Below are positions 33,846-40,910 of a DNA stretch of 40,910 nt, in pieces; position 1 is the stretch's first letter; the number at the start of each line of letters is the position of its first letter. Position numbers and translations under genes: made by a program. Under the pieces are notes generated by a model that saw nothing but the letters and a program-made list of their open reading frames with translations, was not told the origin of the DNA and did not search any database. The DNA comes from Clostridium polynesiense (GTDB lineage Bacteria; Bacillota; Clostridia; Clostridiales; Clostridiaceae): NCBI RefSeq assembly GCF_000820705.1, contig NZ_CCXI01000159.1, forward strand, positions 1 through 40,910, in the 5' to 3' direction.

Positions 33846-35081
33846 ATGAAGCGGAGATTATACCCTGCATATAGAATTCATCTTGTCATCTTTTCAGCCT
33901 TTATTTTTATTGGATTTCTCATAAATACTCCTGGTGAAATAGTCTTAGGTATAAAAAGCATAATGTTAAACTCAGATATTTTAATTACAGACTATGTAGA
34001 AGTAGCAGGTATCGGTCCAACCCTTGTGAATGCGGGACTGCTGAGTTTATTAATTATGTCATTCTATTTATATCACGGTATTAAACCTAACGGCTCCACC
34101 TTAATGTCTATCTGGCTGACTGCAGGCTTTGCCTTTTTTGGAAAAAATATTTTTAATGTATGGCCTGTTATCTTTGGCGTATGGCTTTATTCAAGATATA
34201 GAAAGGAACCCTTTATCAATTATATTTTAATCGCAGTTCTTGGTACTACTTTAGCTCCTACAGTAAGTCAGCTGTCCTTTGAAAATATATTTCCTTTTGG
34301 AGTTAGCATATTAATAGGTGTTTTAATTGGAATCGGCATAGGGTTTATACTTCCTCCTTTAGCCTCCAGCTCCATGAAAATTCATCAGGGCTATAATCTG
34401 TATAATTTAGGCTTTGCTGGTGGACTTCTTGCCATGCTTGTAATGTCTCTGTTTAGAGTTTTAGGAATAGATTTCGACAAACGATTCCTTTGGAATACAG
34501 GGAATAATCTATTCTTTGCCCTGCTTATTTTTGGTATTTCCCTATTTCTTATTATTTATGGTATTATAAAAAATGACAGAAGCTTGAAAAACCTAAAGGA
34601 AATCACAGGACATACAGGAAGGCTCATAAGTGATTATTTTCTCCTTTATGAAAATGCTGCTTATATAAACATGGGGATACTAGGCATTTTTTCCACCCTA
34701 TATGTACTCATAATAGGCGGAGATTTAAATGGACCCACCATAAGCGGTATATTCAGCATTATAGGTTTTGGAGCCTTCGGAAAACATCTTTTAAATATAA
34801 TACCTGTAATGATAGGTGCATCTCTTTCAGCCTTTTTAAATATCTGGGCTCTAAATTCTCCAAGCATGGTTTTATCTATATTATTCAGTACCGGATTAGC
34901 TCCTATAGCAGGTCAGTTCGGATGGCCTATAGGAATACTGGCTGGATTTCTCCATGTAGCAGTAGTTATGAACATCGGCTATCTTCATGGAGGTTTAAAC
35001 TTATATAATAACGGTTTTGCTGCTGGATTTGTTGCACTTATACTAGTACCTATAATAAGAGAATTAGGGAAAGGAGATTAA
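33846..35081 (+). CDS. DUF1576 membrane protein with internal duplication
   Basis: A 411-residue polytopic protein (about ten hydrophobic segments) of the DUF1576 group. The two halves repeat the same motifs in the same order: GFAFFGKNIFNVWPVIFG (94-111) and GFGAFGKHLLNIIPVMIG (307-324); TTLAPTVSQ (134-142) and TGLAPIAGQ (349-357); GYNLYNLGFAGG (182-193) and GLNLYNNGFAAG (383-394). This is a duplicated-fold layout like many channels and secondary transporters. Substrate unknown. A 119-aa gene starts one base after its stop. AAAGGAG precedes the ATG. Confidence 0.8.
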   Translation: MKRRLYPAYRIHLVIFSAFIFIGFLINTPGEIVLGIKSIMLNSDILITDYVEVAGIGPTLVNAGLLSLLIMSFYLYHGIKPNGSTLMSIWLTAGFAFFGKNIFNVWPVIFGVWLYSRYRKEPFINYILIAVLGTTLAPTVSQLSFENIFPFGVSILIGVLIGIGIGFILPPLASSSMKIHQGYNLYNLGFAGGLLAMLVMSLFRVLGIDFDKRFLWNTGNNLFFALLIFGISLFLIIYGIIKNDRSLKNLKEITGHTGRLISDYFLLYENAAYINMGILGIFSTLYVLIIGGDLNGPTISGIFSIIGFGAFGKHLLNIIPVMIGASLSAFLNIWALNSPSMVLSILFSTGLAPIAGQFGWPIGILAGFLHVAVVMNIGYLHGGLNLYNNGFAAGFVALILVPIIRELGKGD

Positions 35082-35082
35082 C

Positions 35083-35442
35083 ATGAAAAAAAAGCATAAT
35101 GTTAAAAGTGTGGATCAGATTAATTTAAAAATATTAAATGAGCTGATTAACTTCTGCATGCATCATGGTGCTTCAGATCTGGACATTAAGATAAAGGATA
35201 ATCCATCAGAAATCTATATACAAATTCATACCACTGCTGAAGGAATAGATGAAAATACCATAAAGACTCTAAAAAAATACCTAAGCGCTCCAAGGCAGCA
35301 TGAAGTAGAGAGCTATTACTGGGAATTAAGCGGAGAAGATGAAGCAGATTCTGAACTAACCCTTGTTGGAATGATGACGGACGAAGCTGAGGTTTCCTAT
35401 GAAGAAGGAAAGCTTGAGATTAGGGTGAAGAGGAAGAAGTAA
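35083..35442 (+). CDS. Small soluble partner of the DUF1576 protein
   Basis: A 119-residue soluble, acidic protein with a basic end (RVKRKK). Its start is one base from the upstream stop and GGAG of the ribosome site lies inside the previous gene, so translation is coupled. The order helix with H-G (INFCMHHGASDLDIKIK), a strand ending in EGID, and a final DEAEVSYEEGKLEIRVKR faintly recalls the GHKL ATPase fold of anti-sigma kinases, but the N-box Asn and Gly-rich lid are missing. I do not recognise a family with confidence. Confidence 0.7.
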   Translation: MKKKHNVKSVDQINLKILNELINFCMHHGASDLDIKIKDNPSEIYIQIHTTAEGIDENTIKTLKKYLSAPRQHEVESYYWELSGEDEADSELTLVGMMTDEAEVSYEEGKLEIRVKRKK

Positions 35443-35486
35443 GAGGGCAGAGGTGAGCTCTTTGAAGGTAAAAGAAGCATTTTGAA

Positions 35487-35516
35487 AAGGAGGGTGAAAT
35501 TTACCCTCCTTAGTTT
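35487..35516 (+). terminator. Terminator of the DUF1576 operon
   Basis: Perfect nine-base arms AAGGAGGGT/ACCCTCCTT (35487-35495, 35503-35511), then AGTTTT. Confidence 0.8.
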
Positions 35517-35545
35517 TGATAATTACTAATTTTTATACTAAGCTT

Positions 35546-36076
35546 TTAATTTTTAAAATTACATCTGTAAGCATTACTGCCTTCATATCCTATCTGCTTT
35601 AAAACCTCATTAACTACTTTTTTGCCTACTGCATCTTCACTCATCTGACATAGGGCATCCTCGATATTTATCCATTCCGCTCCTTCAACCTCAGGAGATT
35701 TAATAAGTTCTCCAGATTTATAATATGCCATATAGGTAAGCATTAGAAGCTCTTTATCCTCTATACAGCAGCTTCCCAGATATTTTATATCTTTAATTTC
35801 TATCCCGGTTTCTTCCCTTACTTCTCTATATACCGTTTCCTCTACGGTTTCTCCATTAGATACATAGCCTGATATTAAAACCTTTGAGTTTTTGTATATA
35901 TAGCTCTGTTTAAGCAGCAGGATATCATCTTCCTTGACAACCGCTACTACTACTGTAGGCTTTGGAAGGTCGAAATACATTTTATCATCATATTCACAAT
36001 AAGGAACATATCCTTCATCATAACTGAATTTTTCTTTTAACTCTTTTCCACAAAACGGACAATATTTGTATCTCAT
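35546..36076 (-). CDS. NUDIX hydrolase with N-terminal zinc ribbon
   Basis: A 176-residue protein. An N-terminal zinc ribbon (C6, C9, and C27 in YCEYDD) precedes the NUDIX domain, whose box G70-x5-E76-x7-R84-E85-x2-E88-E89-x-G91 is complete. This layout resembles NudC-like NAD/NADH or RNA-cap pyrophosphatases, but the domain is short and substrate cannot be read. The start at 36074-36076 follows GGGGGA; the longer reading adds eight residues without a ribosome site. Confidence 0.88.
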   Translation of the reverse strand: MRYKYCPFCGKELKEKFSYDEGYVPYCEYDDKMYFDLPKPTVVVAVVKEDDILLLKQSYIYKNSKVLISGYVSNGETVEETVYREVREETGIEIKDIKYLGSCCIEDKELLMLTYMAYYKSGELIKSPEVEGAEWINIEDALCQMSEDAVGKKVVNEVLKQIGYEGSNAYRCNFKN

Positions 36077-36135
36077 AACTATTCCCCCTATAGAAGCCAA
36101 ATAAGCTAGTATAATTATTTTAGCATATGAAAGCC

Positions 36136-36150
36136 TTTAATACCACCGAA
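36136..36150 (+). repeat. Direct repeat copy flanking the O-acetylation genes (left)
   Basis: TTTAATACCACCGAA. A copy with one change lies at 38757-38771, so the pair brackets the DHHW and MBOAT genes in the same orientation. Each copy is one arm of a partial hairpin. Confidence 0.5.
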
Positions 36151-36163
36151 TTTCCCTTAGGCA

Positions 36164-37300
36164 TTACCTTCTAAGATTAATTATATTTCTGTCCTTTGCA
36201 AAACCTATAACGTTATACAAGATGATAATTTCATTGATTGAATTGTCTTTGATATATTTCTCCATAGACATATTATTATATCTTAAGTCTGCCACATGTA
36301 TTTTTTCAAAATGATTTGCTATAAAAGGAATAAAGGAATTTGCGTAGGAATCTTTTATAATCAGAAGATTCCTTCCATTTTTATTTGAAGTCTTAATGGT
36401 TACCAACGCATTATTTCCGTTTAAAAAAACAGAATACTTATCCTTTGTATCAATATGCTTCATTTCATATAAACTTGTAGTTTTCCTCTGTCCCATATTA
36501 TAGTCCACCTCATAATCAATAGGAAAAAGAGGCCTATATATATGAATTTCATCCGGCTTTTGAGTATAAATATTAGCTTTAGAATAAGTACTTCCTAAAA
36601 AACTCTCTGTGACTTTAATAATCTGGAACTTTTCTTCAGGGGCAGCCTCTTCCTTTACAGCTCTGCACCACTCTTTGTAGGCTATATAAGCTCCTTTAGT
36701 GGTCCAGTGGTGGTCTGTCCTGTAATAAATATATTCATCTTTAGAATTTTTCAGAGCTTCTGTAACATCTATAACATTTCCTGATGTAAATTCCTTCTTC
36801 ATTTTATTTATAATAGCTCTTTGATTAAAGACATTGGCATAATCAGGGAGCTTTTCCTGATCTATAATCTCTACAGTAGGAGCCATTATTATATTTATTT
36901 TTTCCTTTGGTATCTGCTTCGATGCGTTTTTTATAAAACTATTTAATATATTGATATTATCTTTTATTCTATTTAAATCTATGCTATCCGGAGAATGCTT
37001 TTCTATTAAATAATCCTCTTTTCCGAAATATACCCTTCCATTGTCCTTTTTCCCTAAAGCCATTTCTGTTGAGCTTTTTAATGAAACCCATTTATCCCTT
37101 GCAGGAAACTGATCCTTTATGTAGCTCTCAAACTCCTTAGAAAATTTGCCGGATATAATATTCTTCCAGCTTAAGGTTGGCTTGGAAGCCAAAACTCTGT
37201 TTTCGCTTTCTGAAAACTTCTTATCAGGAGTTATCAGATTAATAAAGGATACTATGGCTAAAAATGCTGCAAATGTGAATACTACTGCTTTTTCTCTCAT
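36164..37300 (-). CDS. DHHW-type AlgJ/AlgX-like protein
   Basis: A 378-residue exported protein with an N-terminal membrane anchor or uncleaved signal (about residues 5-22), then an SGNH-like domain of the AlgJ/AlgX/DHHW group. D196-H-H-W199 (YRTDHHWTTKGAY) holds the catalytic Asp/His and IIKDSYANSF (about 312-321) the Ser. Such proteins transfer acetyl groups, delivered by an MBOAT partner, to extracellular polysaccharide. The MBOAT gene lies 10 bases upstream. Which polymer is modified is unknown. Confidence 0.88.
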   Translation of the reverse strand: MREKAVVFTFAAFLAIVSFINLITPDKKFSESENRVLASKPTLSWKNIISGKFSKEFESYIKDQFPARDKWVSLKSSTEMALGKKDNGRVYFGKEDYLIEKHSPDSIDLNRIKDNINILNSFIKNASKQIPKEKINIIMAPTVEIIDQEKLPDYANVFNQRAIINKMKKEFTSGNVIDVTEALKNSKDEYIYYRTDHHWTTKGAYIAYKEWCRAVKEEAAPEEKFQIIKVTESFLGSTYSKANIYTQKPDEIHIYRPLFPIDYEVDYNMGQRKTTSLYEMKHIDTKDKYSVFLNGNNALVTIKTSNKNGRNLLIIKDSYANSFIPFIANHFEKIHVADLRYNNMSMEKYIKDNSINEIIILYNVIGFAKDRNIINLRR

Positions 37301-37310
37301 ATTATCCTCC

Positions 37311-38732
37311 TTAAAATCTGAAATATAAAAACGGGTTATAGGAACCGTCTACCAGATAGGCAATGCTTAAAGTAAATATTATTATTAACACTGTACATTC
37401 AATAGCTGCTGGCATTAAATTACCTTTAAAATATTTAGTAAATACTTTATTTGCAGCTCTTGAAGGATAATCAGTACTTCCTATAAAAAGAATCAAAAAT
37501 AATATTATATTTGTATATAGGAGGTATATACCCTGATTATCTATAATTCCTGATGAAGTGATACCAAACATCGCTTTAAAATATTGAATTCCGCCTTCAA
37601 CACTTTCAAAAGCAAAGATAACCCAGCTAAATAAAATAAATATCAGTGCATATAAATGATTAATTATAGCTGGCAGCTTTTTCAAAAGCTTTGATAAAAT
37701 CAGCTTTTCCGCAATTAACAGCAAAGCAAAATATCCTCCCCATAAGACAAAATTCCAACTTGCTCCATGCCATATTCCTGTAAGAAGCCAAACCGCTGTT
37801 ATATTTCTGATATGCTTTAAAGGTCCCTTTCTGTTTCCCCCAAATGGAATATAAACATATTCCTTAAACCAGCTGCCTAGGGATATATGCCATCTTCTCC
37901 AAAATTCCGTAATGCTTTTTGACATATACGGATAATTAAAATTCTCTAAAAATCGAAATCCAAACATGCTTCCTAATCCTATTGCCATATCTGAATAACC
38001 GGAAAAGTCATAATATATCTGCAGAGCAAAGGCTGTTATGCCTATCCAGGCAGAAAGTACAGAAAGCTCTGAGGAACGAGCTTTATATACTTCTTCCCAT
38101 ATAAGTCCTATGTTATTTGCAAAGAGTACTTTTTTACCCAGACCAAAAAGGAACCTTTTAGCTCCGTAGGAAAAGCTCTTAATAGTTTCCTGCCTTTCTT
38201 TTAATTGTCTGGCTATGGTCTTATATCTTACTATAGGTCCTGCTATAAGCTGGGGAAATAAGGAGACATAAACTCCAAAGTCTATTATATTACTTTGAGC
38301 CTCAGCTTCACCTCTGTATATATCAATGGTATAGGACATGGTTTGAAAGGTATAAAAGGAAATTCCAATAGGCAGTGGAAGCTTCATTCCTCTATAGGAA
38401 ATTTCAAAAATACTGCTTATATTATAAATTATGAAATCACCATATTTAAAAAAACCTAATAGTGACAAATTTATTATTACAGATAAAATCATCATAAGCT
38501 TTGCCTGACCTATCTGATTCCTTTCTTTAAACCTTTCAACATACCGTCCAAGAAAATAGTCTGTTAAAGTAGAAAAAAGCATCAAAATTATATATACAGG
38601 TTCTCCCCAGGCATAAAACATAAGACTGAATATAAATAAAATGAGATTTCTTCTTTTTTTAGGCATTAAAAAATATGCTGCAATTACTGCAGGAAGAAAT
38701 ACAAATAAAAATAAAAGGCTGCTGAATACCAA
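37311..38732 (-). CDS. MBOAT family O-acyltransferase (AlgI-like)
   Basis: A 473-residue polytopic membrane acyltransferase. The MBOAT core is complete: PIGISFYTFQTMSYTIDIYRG (121-141), PQLIAGPIVRY (160-170), YYDFSGYSDMAIG (240-252), FWRRWHISLGSWF (277-289, H282) and GIWHGASWNFVLWGGY (319-334, catalytic H322). It would move an acetyl group from cytosolic acetyl-CoA across the membrane for the DHHW protein downstream. Similar pairs act on alginate, teichoic acids or cellulose. No polymer synthase is nearby. Confidence 0.93.
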   Translation of the reverse strand: MVFSSLLFLFVFLPAVIAAYFLMPKKRRNLILFIFSLMFYAWGEPVYIILMLFSTLTDYFLGRYVERFKERNQIGQAKLMMILSVIINLSLLGFFKYGDFIIYNISSIFEISYRGMKLPLPIGISFYTFQTMSYTIDIYRGEAEAQSNIIDFGVYVSLFPQLIAGPIVRYKTIARQLKERQETIKSFSYGAKRFLFGLGKKVLFANNIGLIWEEVYKARSSELSVLSAWIGITAFALQIYYDFSGYSDMAIGLGSMFGFRFLENFNYPYMSKSITEFWRRWHISLGSWFKEYVYIPFGGNRKGPLKHIRNITAVWLLTGIWHGASWNFVLWGGYFALLLIAEKLILSKLLKKLPAIINHLYALIFILFSWVIFAFESVEGGIQYFKAMFGITSSGIIDNQGIYLLYTNIILFLILFIGSTDYPSRAANKVFTKYFKGNLMPAAIECTVLIIIFTLSIAYLVDGSYNPFLYFRF

Positions 38733-38756
38733 TAAACCACCTCATTAACAGCTGAA

Positions 38757-38799
38757 TTTAATGCCACCGAAGCATATATATCTGTCAGTGGCATAAATT
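38757..38799 (-). other. Intercistronic hairpin and right-hand direct repeat
   Basis: Arms ATGCCAC/GTGGCAT (38761-38767, 38788-38794) extended by AT pairs with one bulge. The left arm contains TTTAATGCCACCGAA (38757-38771), repeated at 36136-36150. No T-run follows, so it is more likely an mRNA processing or stability element than a terminator. Confidence 0.5.
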
Positions 38800-38809
38800 A
38801 TTTTATATA

Positions 38810-39358
38810 TTATTTTAATACTTTTTCTATAGCTTCAATTGCTATTTTGTTCTGCTCTTTTGCAGCTTTTACCTTAGCTTCTTCGTCCTCGCCGTCCATT
38901 ATTTCCATTGGTATTTCTCCAAGCATTAAAAAGAATACATAATTTCCTTTTCTATATACCTCTGAAGCATCTACCTTGGGTTTATTCATAGGATATTGAC
39001 GTGAATTTTCTATTAAGTCCTCTCTGTAATCTTTTAATTCCTTTTCTACTTCCTCTGCTTTCCCTTCCGCTGCTTCTATTCCAACAAAGGTGTCTACGTT
39101 AACAGATATTTTAGGAACCTCTGCTATTGCTTCTTTATATAATTCCTTCTCTATATCAAACTTTTGATCTATTTCCTCTGCATTTAAGGTTAAATTAGGA
39201 TAATAAGCTTCACCATATGCTTTCTTAACAGCCTCATGTATCTCTTTAAGCTTTCCAGAAGGTATTTCTTCCTTTTTACCATCATTTTTATTTCCGCAGC
39301 CAGCAAACACTGCCATAACTAAAGTTAATGCACATATAATCGAAATTAGTTTCTTCAT
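38810..39358 (-). CDS. DUF4358 lipoprotein
   Basis: A 182-residue protein with a lipoprotein signal: MKKLISIICALTLVMAVFAGC, lipobox VFAGC, lipidated cysteine at 21. The mature part is charged and matches the DUF4358 pattern (YYPNLTLNAEEIDQKFDI, YRKGNYVFFLMLGEIPMEI). DUF4358 genes commonly accompany MBOAT/DHHW pairs in clostridia, so an accessory role in surface polymer acetylation is inferred. Its ATG overlaps the stop of the small upstream ORF (TAATG). Confidence 0.85.
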   Translation of the reverse strand: MKKLISIICALTLVMAVFAGCGNKNDGKKEEIPSGKLKEIHEAVKKAYGEAYYPNLTLNAEEIDQKFDIEKELYKEAIAEVPKISVNVDTFVGIEAAEGKAEEVEKELKDYREDLIENSRQYPMNKPKVDASEVYRKGNYVFFLMLGEIPMEIMDGEDEEAKVKAAKEQNKIAIEAIEKVLK

Positions 39359-39534
39359 TATTCTACACTCCCATCAATTATTTTTTTTATTTCTAAAATT
39401 GAAATTCTGGTTCCATTTTGAGGTGCATAAATTTTTTCTCCGCCCTCTATGGATAATAAGGTAAATATACTTCGGTAAACCGCCGATAAAGCAGTCTGTC
39501 TATTTCCATGCTGTTTCCTCCTAATCCCTTTCAT
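39358..39534 (-). CDS. Small ORF coupled to the DUF4358 gene, possibly frameshifted
   Basis: A 58-residue open frame (ATG 39532-39534, TAA 39358-39360) ending in IYAPQNGTRISILEIKKIIDGSVE. Its stop overlaps the next ATG as TAATG, typical of real coupled genes. However, its own ATG has no ribosome site, while a good AGGAGG at about 39518-39524 serves an ATG in another frame that closes after 20 codons. Either the start is non-canonical or the gene carries a single-base frameshift near its beginning. I recognise no family. Confidence 0.45.
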   Translation of the reverse strand: MKGIRRKQHGNRQTALSAVYRSIFTLLSIEGGEKIYAPQNGTRISILEIKKIIDGSVE

Positions 39535-39641
39535 ATATTATTCGATGTTACAATAAAAAAGTTACACCTTTCAGATAAATATTCTATAAGAAGAACTATA
39601 ATATTAATATTTCTGCAGCTTAATTAAATTTCCTAATAACG

Positions 39642-40352
39642 CTAAAGTATCACAGGAACCTCCTTATCCAGGGTTATAGAATCTTTTTCTACTATACAGC
39701 TGTATGCAAATATATCTACTCCATTATCCCTGGCATATCTTAAAGACTCTCCAAAAAAGGGATCCATCTCATCATGAGGTGAAAAGCTTACTGCTCCATC
39801 AAGCTGTATTAAGAACAAAACTCCCGCTCCTCTGCCTGATTTTTTCACCTCCACCAATTCTCTTAAATGCCTTGCTCCTCTAACTGTAGGAGCATCAGGG
39901 AACTTAGTTATTCCATTTACTTCATAAGTAACCCCTTTAACCTCAAGAAAGTACTCTTGTGGATATCTTATGTCCTCATAAGGTTCCATAAGAAGCTTAA
40001 AATCAAATCTGCTGGTTCCAAAAACCTTTTCTCTAAATATAATATTATATTTTTTTAGTCTCTCTATCCTTCTAAGGGTCAGTGCTTCTTCTACTACCTT
40101 ATTAGGAATATGAGAGTCAATATTAATAAGCATATCTCCTTTATACCCTGCAATTAGATCATAAGGAGTCTTTCTGGCAGGATTAGGTTCCGCCCTAAGC
40201 AAGACCTCTATACCAGGAACCAGTATTTCTCTGCATCTTCCTGTGTTAGGAACATGAACCATTATTTCCTCACCATTAACTTCTACGTAGGCCTGAAACC
40301 TATTAGGTCTTCTTAAAAATTTTGCACTGATTATGTTTTTATTCATTTTCAT
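39642..40352 (-). CDS. sfsA: SfsA family DNA/RNA nuclease
   Basis: A 236-residue SfsA protein, normal length. Typical parts are the N-terminal OB-like RRPNRFQAYVEVNGEEIMVHVPNTGRC, PARKTPYDLIAG, and the nuclease-like catalytic stretch YFLEVKGVTYEVNGITKFPDAPT..RGARHLREL. First named as a sugar-fermentation stimulator in E. coli, later linked to nuclease activity. GAGGT precedes the ATG. It stands alone, next to the DnaA-box-rich gap. Confidence 0.93.
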   Translation of the reverse strand: MKMNKNIISAKFLRRPNRFQAYVEVNGEEIMVHVPNTGRCREILVPGIEVLLRAEPNPARKTPYDLIAGYKGDMLINIDSHIPNKVVEEALTLRRIERLKKYNIIFREKVFGTSRFDFKLLMEPYEDIRYPQEYFLEVKGVTYEVNGITKFPDAPTVRGARHLRELVEVKKSGRGAGVLFLIQLDGAVSFSPHDEMDPFFGESLRYARDNGVDIFAYSCIVEKDSITLDKEVPVIL

Positions 40353-40368
40353 TTGATTTACCTCTCAG

Positions 40369-40677
40369 TTTTCCACATTCTTTACTATATTTATACACAT
40401 TATCCACAGTTTTTATCCACAAGTTTGTGTATAGCTGTTTATATCGTAAATTGTTAAATCTTCTTTCTTCTGAAAAAATTTTAGATTAATTAAAATTTTA
40501 TTGTAAACATAGATGAATGAATTATTATAATGGCTAGTTTCAAATTAAAGTTAACCACAGATTTATCAACATTATCCACAGTATTTATAAACAATTTACA
40601 CAGTTTGATGTATTTAAAGGCTTTAGCCTGTTGATAACTTCTTTAAGAACCATTATTTATGTACTTTTTGTTAATAA
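40369..40677. promoter_or_regulatory. DnaA-box-rich gene-free region
   Basis: Perfect TTATCCACA occurs at 40400-40408, 40413-40421 and 40572-40580. Near matches are TTATACACA (40391-40399), TTTTCCACA (40369-40377), TTAACCACA (40551-40559), TTATCAACA (40563-40571), TTATAAACA (40585-40593) and, on the other strand, sites at 40426-40434 and 40629-40637. They form two clusters around an AT-rich 100-base core (about 40440-40545). This could be an origin, a DnaA-titrating site or a DnaA-controlled promoter. No gene is visible in 40353-40756. Confidence 0.65.
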
Positions 40678-40719
40678 ACTATGAATGACATTTTTGTAAA
40701 TAAAATGCTAACCTTATGA

Positions 40720-40748
40720 AAAAAGACCACTCAAATGAGCAGCCTTTA
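40720..40748 (-). terminator. Terminator downstream of tRNA-Glu
   Basis: Eight-base arms (about 40726-40733 and 40738-40745) with three wobbles, followed on the minus strand by TTTTTT. It begins about 10 bases after the tRNA 3' end. Confidence 0.6.
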
Positions 40749-40756
40749 AATTAATT

Positions 40757-40831
40757 TGGTGACCCCTAGGAGAATCGAACTCCTGTTACCACCGTGAAAG
40801 GGTGGTGTCTTAACCGCTTGACCAAGGGGCC
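40757..40831 (-). tRNA. tRNA-Glu(UUC)
   Basis: A 75-nt cloverleaf on the minus strand with encoded CCA (40757-40759). Acceptor stem GGCCCCT/AGGGGTC (one G-U), D-arm TTGGTCAAGCGGTTAAGAC, anticodon stem CACC/GGTG around CTTTCAC with anticodon TTC at 40796-40798, and T-arm GGAGTTCGATTCTCC. All stems close. It reads GAA/GAG codons. Confidence 0.97.
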
Positions 40832-40860
40832 TTATTATATTATTTAGATAGATTTTAATT

Positions 40861-40894
40861 AAAAAGGCTGCCGGCAATTAATATGTCAGCAGTC
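40861..40894 (-). terminator. Possible terminator of an RNA gene beyond the right edge
   Basis: Imperfect arms GGCTGCCGGCA (40866-40876) and TGTCAGCAGTC (40884-40894), followed on the minus strand by TTTTTAATT. It may end a transcript that begins outside the window, upstream of the tRNA. Confidence 0.4.
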
Positions 40895-40910
40895 TCTTGT
40901 TGTACAAATG

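Noticed and set aside
1-40910. CRISPR array
   Set aside because: No series of regularly spaced identical direct repeats with unique spacers and no cas genes were seen.

Overview
The window reads as chromosome of a low-GC, spore-former-type Bacillota, most likely Clostridium sensu lato. The reasons are strong AT bias, A/T-ending codons, consensus AGGAGG ribosome sites, hairpin-plus-T-run terminators, ferrous iron uptake by FeoAB, a lipoate ligase next to a lipoyl-bearing Lpd, and several tiny cysteine-rich proteins. This is inference from content; no species can be named. About 30 protein genes, three small ORFs below usual length cut-offs, one tRNA and one broken gene can be supported.

Layout. 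1-350: strong leftward promoter of stable-RNA type, firing out of the window. 349-1077: EcsC-family protein. 1333-6966: TetR regulator, MMPL/RND exporter and secreted heptad-repeat protein, with three identical-type operators around the exporter promoter. 6976-9390: feoAB with a palindrome over its promoter. 9418-13101: a 67-bp perfect foldback repeat, a two-domain acetyltransferase, an MFS transporter and a divergent methyltransferase. 13249-14046: tcdA-like E1 enzyme. 14280-17947: MarR regulator, AhpD-like CxxC protein, lipoyl-domain/dihydrolipoamide dehydrogenase fusion and lipoate-protein ligase, which together look like a self-sufficient thiol-redox unit. 18035-18730: MTA/SAH nucleosidase. 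18791-20906: ECF sigma factor and a membrane anti-sigma-like sensor. 21137-24473: serine-type operon (class V aminotransferase, SerA-like dehydrogenase, DUF1015).

24810-33665: small Cys protein, ABC ATPase, an FtsX-type permease interrupted by one in-frame stop, zinc-ribbon microprotein, sensor kinase and response regulator, M32 carboxypeptidase, nine-cysteine microprotein and a TIM-barrel protein. 33846-35442: DUF1576 membrane protein with an internal duplication and a tightly coupled 119-aa partner. 35546-39534: NUDIX hydrolase and an extracellular O-acetylation cluster (MBOAT, DHHW protein, DUF4358 lipoprotein, small coupled ORF). 39642-40352: sfsA. 40369-40677: a gene-free stretch with many DnaA-box-like 9-mers. 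40757-40831: tRNA-Glu(UUC).

The most interesting candidates are the AhpD-like/lipoyl-Lpd/LplA unit, the DnaA-box cluster, the nested foldback repeats (two copies 15.7 kb apart differing at one base), the nonsense-interrupted permease, and the DUF1576 pair. Most genes right of 18.8 kb lie on the minus strand, consistent with replication entering from the right. All positions and motifs were read by eye; no database search was run.
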